Origin: an uncultured Prevotellaceae bacterium
GTDB taxonomy: Bacteria > Bacteroidota > Bacteroidia > Bacteroidales > Bacteroidaceae
Length of the DNA stretch: 64,000 bases
Direction of reading: 5' to 3'
Assembly (NCBI GenBank): GCA_947168045.1
Contig: CAMVKN010000001.1
Coordinates: forward strand, 1-64,000
This document shows, piece by piece, positions 58,705-64,000 of this stretch. Positions within the stretch are counted from its first letter, which is position 1; each line of letters opens with the position of its first letter. The position numbers and the translations under genes are program-made. A model generated the notes under the pieces. The model had not been told where the DNA came from and ran no database searches. It worked only from the letters and a program-made list of their open reading frames with translations.

Positions 58705-59106
58705 ATGCCAGAAATGAACCGTTTTCGCCATCTCATCCGCCACTATCCGATGACGCTGATATGCTTAGCCGCGGTGTGGTATTTGTCACTGCTAATCAAT
58801 GTGCCTGAAACACCCATGAACGATGTGCCCTTCATTGACAAGTGGACACACTTGGTGATGTACGGCGGCACATGTACGGTGATGTGGGTGGAGTACATGC
58901 GCTGTCACGACCGCCTCATTGGGTGGAAGCTGTTCCTCTACGCCTGGCTCGGCCCCATCCTGATGAGCGGTCTGCTGGAGCTGATGCAGCGCTACTGCAC
59001 CACCAACCGGGCAGGCGAGTGGCTCGACTTCGCAGCCAACAGCACCGGCGTCACGCTCGCCGCTGTCATCGGCCTGCTGATGTGGAAGATGAGAGGTAAG
59101 AGGTGA
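58705..59106 (+). CDS. VanZ-like membrane protein
   Basis: 133 residues with three to four membrane helices (MTLICLAAVWYLSLLINV, KWTHLVMYGGTCTVMWVEY, LFLYAWLGPILMSGLLELMQ, GVTLAAVIGLLMW). The D-K-x-x-H-x-x-M/Y pattern in FIDKWTHLVMYG and the E-L-x-Q with later EWLDFAANSTG are typical of VanZ-like proteins. A phosphatase- or lipid-related role has been suggested for the family; here it is unknown. The last codons merge into a heptanucleotide repeat. Confidence 0.8.
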   Translation: MPEMNRFRHLIRHYPMTLICLAAVWYLSLLINVPETPMNDVPFIDKWTHLVMYGGTCTVMWVEYMRCHDRLIGWKLFLYAWLGPILMSGLLELMQRYCTTNRAGEWLDFAANSTGVTLAAVIGLLMWKMRGKR

Positions 59107-59159
59107 GAGATGAGAGGTGAGAGGTGAGAGGTGAGAGGTAAGAGATGAGAGATAAAAGG
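59088..59159. repeat. heptanucleotide repeat at the 3' end of the VanZ-like gene
   Basis: About nine GAGAGGT/GAGAGAT units. The first units provide the final MRGKR codons of the gene. Confidence 0.85.
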
Positions 59160-59206
59160 TACGAGGTACGAGATGGCTTTGTGCTGTCTCGTACCTCGTA
59201 CTTTTT
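59154..59206. terminator. bidirectional terminator between VanZ-like gene and kduD
   Basis: A 20-bp stem with one mismatch (AAAAGGTACGAGGTACGAGA and its complement), 13-base loop, A run on the left and T run on the right, so it can stop transcripts from both sides. Confidence 0.8.
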
Positions 59207-59236
59207 ATCTCGTATCTCGAGAATTTAGTATCTCGA

Positions 59237-60040
59237 TTACTTAGGCTGCTTGCCGATGTAGGCGAGGATGCCACCGTCGACATAGAGCACGTGACCGTTG
59301 ACGGCATCGCTGGCGTGTGAGGCCAGGAACACGGCGGGACCACCCAGCTCTGAGGGGTCGAGCCAACGGCCGGCGGGCGTCTTGGCGCAGATGAACAAAT
59401 CGAAGGGATGACGGCTGCCGTCCGGCTGACGCTCACGCAGCGGAGCGGTCTGTGGCGTAGCGATGTAGCCCGGGCCAATGCCGTTGCACTGGATGTTGTA
59501 CTCGCCATACTCCGAGCAGATGTTGCGGGTGAGCATCTTCAGACCACCCTTGGCAGCAGCGTAGGCGCTGACGGTCTCGCGGCCCAGCTCTGACATCATC
59601 GAGCAGATGTTGATGATTTTACCCTCGCGGCGCTCCATCATCTCGGGGATGACAGCCGAAGAGCAGATGAACGGTCCGACGAGGTCAATGTCGATGACCT
59701 GCTGGAACTCAGCGCGCTTCATCTCGTGCATGGGGATGCGCTTGATGATGCCGGCGTTGTTCACCAGGATGTCAATCTGGCCCACCTCCTTATGGATGGT
59801 CTCCACCAGTGCCTTCACGTCGTCCTCCTTCGTCACGTCGCAGACGTAGCCCTTGACGTTCTCGATGCCGGCCTCCTTGTAGTTGTCCAGACCGCGCTGC
59901 AGGGCAGCCTCATTGATGTCGTTGAAGATGATGGTCTTGGCACCGGCAGCCACGAAGGCCTTGGCGATGTTGAATCCAATACCGTAAGATGCGCCGGTAA
60001 TCCATGCGTTCTTACCCTCTAATGAAAATAAATTTGCCAT
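59237..60040 (-). CDS. kduD: SDR-family 2-dehydro-3-deoxygluconate 5-dehydrogenase type
   Basis: A 267-residue short-chain dehydrogenase: nucleotide site TGASYGIG (~16-23), NNAGI, catalytic Ser in NICSMMSELG and Y-x3-K in SAYAAAKGG. With kduI upstream it should reduce 5-keto-4-deoxyuronate-derived 2,5-diketo-3-deoxygluconate to KDG with NAD(P)H, in pectin or alginate uronate breakdown. Annotated relatives are often called gluconate 5-dehydrogenase, which is the main alternative. A four-helix-bundle element separates it from kduI. Confidence 0.88.
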   Translation of the reverse strand: MANLFSLEGKNAWITGASYGIGFNIAKAFVAAGAKTIIFNDINEAALQRGLDNYKEAGIENVKGYVCDVTKEDDVKALVETIHKEVGQIDILVNNAGIIKRIPMHEMKRAEFQQVIDIDLVGPFICSSAVIPEMMERREGKIINICSMMSELGRETVSAYAAAKGGLKMLTRNICSEYGEYNIQCNGIGPGYIATPQTAPLRERQPDGSRHPFDLFICAKTPAGRWLDPSELGGPAVFLASHASDAVNGHVLYVDGGILAYIGKQPK

Positions 60041-60057
60041 AACTGTTTTGTTTTTTT

Positions 60058-60098
60058 AGGAGTTCGGGAGTTCAGGAGTTGCTGGAGTTCAGACGACA
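60058..60098. repeat. GGAGTTC repeat arm, left of four-helix gene
   Basis: AGGAGTTCGGGAGTTCAGGA, then GTTGCTGGAGTTCAGACG; 8-10-base units. The complement lies at 60522-60560. Confidence 0.9.
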
Positions 60099-60119
60099 GT
60101 CTTATTTCAGACAATCCCT

Positions 60120-60500
60120 TTATTCCTTTATTCCATTGTTATTAATAATACCTTTACTATATGCTGTCAATAATTTACTTGTATCTTCTATTGAGTAAAA
60201 CAACTGAGAATATTGTTCTTCATCAATGTAATCTAAATCTCGTGAAAGAATAATGTAGTTCCTACATTCAGCCAGACTTCCTTCCGATATATTTAAAAAC
60301 CGTAATTTGTCAGCTTTGCTTATTTTTTTATATCCTTCGGCAATATTTGCTTCTATTGAAACAGCAGCTCGACGAAACTGAGAAGTCAAGCCAAAAAGTT
60401 CGTCCTTAGGAAAATGCCTTGTCATTTGATATACTAATACCGTAAATGCATGGGCTTTTTGCCATGCTATTATTTGCTCAAAAGAGAATGTCGGTATCAT
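60120..60500 (-). CDS. four-helix-bundle (S23/IVP-like) protein
   Basis: 126 residues, all helical. The family signature is SIEANIAEGYKKISKADK (~49-66), followed by RFLNISEGSLAECRNYIIL; this is the 23S rRNA intervening-sequence protein family, also related to Avd. It is clearly more AT-rich than kduD and kduI on either side, and it is bracketed by inverted GGAGTTC repeats, so it looks inserted between the two genes. No rRNA or retroelement is near. The function is unknown; nucleic-acid binding is likely. Confidence 0.9.
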   Translation of the reverse strand: MIPTFSFEQIIAWQKAHAFTVLVYQMTRHFPKDELFGLTSQFRRAAVSIEANIAEGYKKISKADKLRFLNISEGSLAECRNYIILSRDLDYIDEEQYSQLFYSIEDTSKLLTAYSKGIINNNGIKE

Positions 60501-60521
60501 ATCAACTGTTTTTTAATCTAA

Positions 60522-60560
60522 CGTCTGAACTCCAGAACTCCGGCAACTCCAGCAACTCCT
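60522..60560. repeat. GAACTCC repeat arm, right of four-helix gene
   Basis: CGTCTGAACTCCAGAACTCC then GGCAACTCCAGCAACTCCT, the reverse complement of the arm at 60058 with a few changes. It ends at the kduI stop codon. Confidence 0.9.
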
Positions 60561-61402
60561 CATCGCAAATCGCAGATTTGCGAGAAGTCCTGGTCGCCGT
60601 AGTCGAGGTTCTCGCCGCCCATGCCCCAGATGAACGTGTAGTTATGGGTTGCGGCGGCGCTGTGGATGCTCCATTCGGGCGAGAGGACGGCCTGGCAGTT
60701 GTGCATCCAGATGTGACGCGTCTCCTGTGGCTCGCCCATGAAGTGGCAGACGGCCTGGTCGTCGGGTAGCTCGAAATAGAAGTATGCCTCCATGCGGCGG
60801 CTGTGGGTGTGGGCGGGCATGGTGTTCCACACGCTGCCCGGTGCCAGCTCGGTCATGCCCATCTGTAGCTGACAGGTGGGCAGCACCTGGTTGACCAGCA
60901 TCTTGTTGATGTTGCGCTCGTTGCTCATCTCAAGACTGCCCATGTGGGCCACCACGGCATCGGCCTTCGTCACCTTGCGGCAAGGATAGTCGGCATGGGC
61001 AGTGGCTGAGTTGAAGTAGAACAGCGCGGGATGGTGAGCGTCGTCCGAGGCAAAACGCACCTCGCGGTCGCCACGGCCCACGTAGAGAGCCTCCTTGAAG
61101 TCAAGGGCAAACGCCTCGTCGCCCACATAGACGGTGCCCTTGCCACCCACATTGTAGATGCCCACCTCGCGCCGGGTGGTGAAGAAGGGAGCCTTCAGCG
61201 GGTCGATGGCCTCCAAGGGCAGCACCTCGTCGACGGGCATGGCCCCGCCGACCACCATGCGGTCGTACATGGAGTAGACCATCTGCACCTCGTCTTTGAC
61301 AAAGAGCGTCTCAATCAGGAAGTCGCGGCGCAGCCGTTGTGTGTCATAGTGGCGTGCATCTTCCGGATGGGCGGCATAGCGCAGCTCGTAGTTCGTTTTC
61401 AT
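60560..61402 (-). CDS. kduI: 5-dehydro-4-deoxy-D-glucuronate isomerase
   Basis: A 280-residue KduI, the expected length. It isomerises 5-keto-4-deoxyuronate to 2,5-diketo-3-deoxygluconate in breakdown of pectin-derived unsaturated uronates. The cupin zinc site reads THSRRMEAYFYF (His, His and Glu), with a later His in WSIHSAAATHNY. Start MKTNYELRYAAHPED. A -7 box lies 30 bases upstream at 61432-61439. It forms an operon with kduD, interrupted by the four-helix element. Confidence 0.95.
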   Translation of the reverse strand: MKTNYELRYAAHPEDARHYDTQRLRRDFLIETLFVKDEVQMVYSMYDRMVVGGAMPVDEVLPLEAIDPLKAPFFTTRREVGIYNVGGKGTVYVGDEAFALDFKEALYVGRGDREVRFASDDAHHPALFYFNSATAHADYPCRKVTKADAVVAHMGSLEMSNERNINKMLVNQVLPTCQLQMGMTELAPGSVWNTMPAHTHSRRMEAYFYFELPDDQAVCHFMGEPQETRHIWMHNCQAVLSPEWSIHSAAATHNYTFIWGMGGENLDYGDQDFSQICDLR

Positions 61403-61431
61403 ATCTTTTTATTGTTTCGATTAGTTGGGTG

Positions 61432-61439
61432 CAAAGTTA
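61432..61439 (-). promoter_or_regulatory. -7 box for kduI-kduD
   Basis: TAACTTTG on the minus strand, within CAAAGTTACGAAA sequence like the ends of the 141-bp repeats. Confidence 0.6.
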
Positions 61440-61503
61440 CGAAATATGTGAGAGAAAAGAAAAGAAAAGTGCGATTTTCTTTTCATCCCCGGGCGAAAAT
61501 GGC

Positions 61504-63651
61504 TTAAAGCCTCACCTTCTGGCTCAGTGTCTGCACGCCGAGGGCCTGGCTGCGCGGCGAGGGTGCGGCGCTGGACACGGTGACGGTGTACTCACCCTTG
61601 AGCAGCTTGCGGCTGCCGTCGTCCTGCACGGTCATCAGGCGCTCCAGGGGGATGTCGAAGCTGACGCTGACCATCTGTCCGGGGGCCACGCTGACGCGGC
61701 GGAACGACACGAGCTGCTGCAGGGGGGCCGAGGCGCCGGCGCCAGGAGCGGCAATGTAGACCTGAGGCGTCTCGGTGACGGTGCGGTCGCTGCTGTTGGT
61801 CAGTGTCAGGCTGGCGGTGGCACCCGTCTTCTTGTCGGCCTTCACCTGCAGGTCGCCGTAGTCCACACGGCCATAGCTCAGGCCGAAGCCGAAGGGGAAG
61901 TAGATGTTGTCCGCCATATATTTATAGGTACGCCCGCGCATGGAATAGTCGTCGAAGGGCGGCAGGCGGTCGCCGTCCTCAGGGAAGGTGACAGGCAGAC
62001 GACCCGAGAAGTTCTCGTCGCCAAAGAGCACGTCGGCCAGGGCATAGCCACCCTCCTGACCAGGATACCAGGCCATGACGACGGCATCGGCCAGCTGGCA
62101 CACCTCGCGCACGTCGACAGGACTGCCGCCGGTGAGGACGACGATGATGCCCTGCTGCTTGCGGCGGCACACCTGGCGCAGGAAGTTCATCTGGCTCTCA
62201 GGGATGCTGATGCCGTCGCGGTCGCCGCGCTCCGAGTCGATGGCCTCGCCTTCCTCGCCCTCCAGGTTGCCGTTGTTGCCCATGACGATGATGGTCTTCT
62301 CAGCCCCGGCGGCCTCGTCCACGGCCCAGTTGATGGCATTGCGGGTAGGGGTATTCTCCAGGACGCCGGGCCGATAGTTCACGGCGGTGCCGTTGGAGAC
62401 CTTCGACACGATGCCCTGCAGATAGGTGCAGTAGCGGTCGCTGATGCCGAAGTAGTTGCCCATCAGCCAGAAGGCATCGGCAGCCCCGGCGCCGGTGACG
62501 AACAGCGTGTGTATGTTCTTGTCGATGGGCAGGGCGTCGCGCTGGTTCTTCAGCAGCACCATGCCTTCCACGGCAGCCTGCCGCGCCAGGGCGATGTGCT
62601 CCTTGGAGCCTATCTGCTCCTCGCCGACATGGTTATAGGGACAGTCGGGGTCGTCGTGGATGATGCCCAGCTTCAGGCGGGTCATCATCAGCGGCTTCAG
62701 GGCCAGGTTGATGTCGTCCTCAGTGAGCAGCTGCTGGTCGAGGGCCTCCTTCAGCGCACGGAAGCTGGTGCCACACTCCACATTCAGTCCGGCCTTGATG
62801 GCGATGGCGCAGGCCTCGGCCTCGCTCTTGGCAATGTGGTGGCCGCTGAAGATGTCGGTCACGGCGCCGCAGTCACTGACGATGTGCCCTTTGAAGCCCC
62901 ACTGGCGGCGCAGGATGTCGGTCAGCAGCAGCTTGCTGCCCGAGGCCGACTCACCATAGACGCGGTTATAGGCCCCCATGATGATTTCCACCTTGGCGTC
63001 CTTCACCAGCATCTCAAAGGCAGGCAGGTAGGTCTCCCACAGGTCACGCTTCGACGGCTCCACGTTGGCCTCGTGGCGGGTGGCCTCCGGTCCGCTGTGC
63101 ACGGCAAAGTGCTTGCCACAGGCCGCCACCTTCAGGTAGACGGGGTCGTCGCCCTGCATGCCACGCACGAAGGCGGTGCCCATGGTGCCGGTCAGGAAGG
63201 GGTCCTCGCCCCATGTCTCCATGCCCCGGCCCCATCGCGGGTCGCGGAAGATGTTGACGTTGGGACTCCAGAAGGTCAGGCCCGTATAGCGCGCGTAGTT
63301 GTTGTTACGACGTGCCACCACATATTTGGCCCGAGCCTCGGTGGCAATGGCATCGCCTATCTGCTGCACCATGTCGGGGTCGAAGGTGGCCCCTAAGCCG
63401 ATGGGCTGCGGGAAGACGGTGGCCCTGCCGCTGCGGCCCACGCCGTGCAGGCCCTCGTTCCACCAGTCGTAAGGCTCAATGCCCAGCCGGGGGATGCCGG
63501 GCGTCTCGTTCATCAGCTGTGCAAACTTCTCCTCCAGGGTCATCTGGCTGATGATGTCGTCGGCCCGTTGCTCCATCTGGGCCATCTTCTCCTGTGCCGC
63601 GGCGGGCACTGCGGTGGCCATCGCGGTGGCCAGTAGTATTTTTCCCATCAT
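61504..63651 (-). CDS. GH3 beta-xylosidase/beta-glucosidase
   Basis: A 715-residue secreted GH3 enzyme; signal peptide GKILLATAMATAVPAAAQ. The N-terminal TIM barrel has YDWWNEGLHGVGRSG, KHFAVHSGPEATRHE and nucleophile Asp in HIVSDCGAVTDIF. The second alpha/beta domain (GPLIVMGNNGN-like, GGSPVDVREV) and a C-terminal fibronectin-III domain complete it. The WWNEGLHGV and TVFPQPIGLGATFD pattern is that of plant-BXL-like xylosidases such as Prevotella Xyl3A; beta-glucosidase activity is possible. The start at 63651 or 63648 follows a -7 box; the frame open to 63993 does not encode sensible N-terminal sequence. Confidence 0.92.
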   Translation of the reverse strand: MMGKILLATAMATAVPAAAQEKMAQMEQRADDIISQMTLEEKFAQLMNETPGIPRLGIEPYDWWNEGLHGVGRSGRATVFPQPIGLGATFDPDMVQQIGDAIATEARAKYVVARRNNNYARYTGLTFWSPNVNIFRDPRWGRGMETWGEDPFLTGTMGTAFVRGMQGDDPVYLKVAACGKHFAVHSGPEATRHEANVEPSKRDLWETYLPAFEMLVKDAKVEIIMGAYNRVYGESASGSKLLLTDILRRQWGFKGHIVSDCGAVTDIFSGHHIAKSEAEACAIAIKAGLNVECGTSFRALKEALDQQLLTEDDINLALKPLMMTRLKLGIIHDDPDCPYNHVGEEQIGSKEHIALARQAAVEGMVLLKNQRDALPIDKNIHTLFVTGAGAADAFWLMGNYFGISDRYCTYLQGIVSKVSNGTAVNYRPGVLENTPTRNAINWAVDEAAGAEKTIIVMGNNGNLEGEEGEAIDSERGDRDGISIPESQMNFLRQVCRRKQQGIIVVLTGGSPVDVREVCQLADAVVMAWYPGQEGGYALADVLFGDENFSGRLPVTFPEDGDRLPPFDDYSMRGRTYKYMADNIYFPFGFGLSYGRVDYGDLQVKADKKTGATASLTLTNSSDRTVTETPQVYIAAPGAGASAPLQQLVSFRRVSVAPGQMVSVSFDIPLERLMTVQDDGSRKLLKGEYTVTVSSAAPSPRSQALGVQTLSQKVRL

Positions 63652-63688
63652 AATCGTATTAATTGTTTCTTTAGTGCTATTCAGGTGA

Positions 63689-63696
63689 CAAAGGTA
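63689..63696 (-). promoter_or_regulatory. -7 box for GH3
   Basis: TACCTTTG on the minus strand, 38 bases before the start codon. Confidence 0.6.
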
Positions 63697-63759
63697 ATGA
63701 TTTCTGGGCGAATAACCATCAGTCGACGCCTTTATTTTGCACATTTTTTCTTTAAGTGC

Positions 63760-63812
63760 GCAACGTTTTTCTGCGCAAACTGCACGTTTTGTGCAGAAAT
63801 GCGCAAGTTTTT
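63760..63812. promoter_or_regulatory. possible operator between divergent GH3 and OMP genes
   Basis: Repeated TGCGCAA half sites (AAGTGCGCAA, CTGCGCAAA, ATGCGCAAG) around the palindrome CTGCACGTTTTGTGCAG, in the shared upstream region. Confidence 0.35.
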
Positions 63813-63867
63813 TGTTAATTATCCTTAAGTGCGGGCACACAACGCACATGCTTTTAAAAATAGTGCT

Positions 63868-63875
63868 TACCTTTG
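63868..63875 (+). promoter_or_regulatory. -7 box for the last gene
   Basis: TACCTTTG, 32 bases before the ATG at 63908. Confidence 0.6.
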
Positions 63876-63907
63876 CAGCCGATTTTACAAAGCATTGTTT
63901 AAAGGAT

Positions 63908-64000
63908 ATGAAATCAAAGACACTCCTGACCAGCCTTCTGCTGGCAGCTACGGGAAGCACGGCATGGGCCGGTGGCATCCTGACCAACACCAATCAAAGC
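63908..64000 (+). CDS. start of an outer-membrane transport protein, FadL/OmpP1-like (partial)
   Basis: The first 31 codons are visible: a signal peptide (KTLLTSLLLAATGSTAWA) followed by GGILTNTNQS. An Ala-Gly-Gly start of the mature chain followed by TNTNQ is what I recall from Bacteroides OmpP1/FadL-type hydrophobic-compound porins. The gene runs out of the window. A good promoter box precedes it. The family call is by recall from a short stretch. Confidence 0.6.
   Translation, partial: MKSKTLLTSLLLAATGSTAWAGGILTNTNQS

Noticed and set aside
61339..63396. 685-codon plus-strand frame opposite GH3
   Set aside because: Antisense shadow; GH3 motifs are complete on the minus strand.
63652..63993. 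N-terminal extension of the GH3 gene
   Set aside because: The extra 114 codons lie upstream of the promoter box and signal peptide and have no coding character.

Overview
The window is chromosomal DNA from a member of the Bacteroidales, most likely a Prevotellaceae (Prevotella, Segatella or Xylanibacter type). The signs are the Bacteroidetes -7 box TAnnTTTG ahead of many genes, Bacteroidetes-only families (DUF3098, DUF4199, DUF4292, DUF6048, DUF6452), a short SRP RNA with a GGAA tetraloop, and plant-polysaccharide enzymes typical of rumen or gut Prevotella. This placement comes from family knowledge and pattern reading; no database search was run.

Layout. 1-2044 (minus): start of an unknown gene, a DnaQ-like exonuclease translationally coupled to a WYL regulator, and a small protein resembling an FtsZ C-terminal domain. 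2862-4475: pckA, with a noncoding repeat cassette on each side. 5304-6104: a lone FecE-type ABC ATPase. 6378-10928 (minus operon): DUF4199, GT2, DUF6452, DUF6048, ApbE, Crp. 11116-11289: SRP RNA and tRNA-Thr. 11413-15414 (minus): YfhO and a GH5 mannanase lipoprotein. 15578-16486: xerD. 16564-21189 (minus operon): ftsX, DUF3098, uppP, truB, queA, folK. 21238-26291 (minus operon): rimP, nusA, infB. 26877-28313: a secreted protein with an internal duplication. 28486-38082: a locus that looks built for rhamnogalacturonan-II, with a GH143/GH142-like enzyme, a CE19-like esterase and a GH95 enzyme, then NUDIX and M20 genes. 39733-46568 (minus): dut, TPR, DUF4292 and an EnvC-like gene, a zeta toxin with an overlapping small ORF, and AICAR transformylase. 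47083-53459: an AT-rich accessory island. 54580-64000: S41 protease, HhH protein, Na+ symporter, VanZ-like protein, kduI/kduD, GH3 xylosidase, and the start of an outer-membrane protein gene.

The strongest unusual theme is repetitive DNA. (1) Palindromic elements sit in frame inside enzyme genes, including a roughly 50-bp hairpin inside the GH95 gene and a ~220-bp inverted repeat inside the GH143/142-like gene, much as Rickettsia palindromic elements do. (2) Heptanucleotide tandem repeats are scattered between genes. Because 7 is not a multiple of 3, such an array reads as the same 7-residue cycle in every frame, and in three exported proteins it forms the hydrophobic core of the signal peptide. 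(3) Two four-helix-bundle (S23/IVP-like) genes each sit between operon genes, bracketed by inverted or palindromic repeats, so they resemble rRNA intervening-sequence elements outside rRNA. (4) A composite ~520-600-bp noncoding cassette occurs twice, and two other cassettes share its arm-core-arm plan. (5) Two 141-bp direct repeats differing at one base bracket the AT-rich island.

Functionally, the pectin genes fit together: RG-II side-chain hydrolases and an esterase release sugars, and KduI/KduD process unsaturated uronates. No SusC/SusD pair is visible. Most other genes are housekeeping: translation initiation, tRNA modification, undecaprenyl recycling, envelope biogenesis and purine synthesis.
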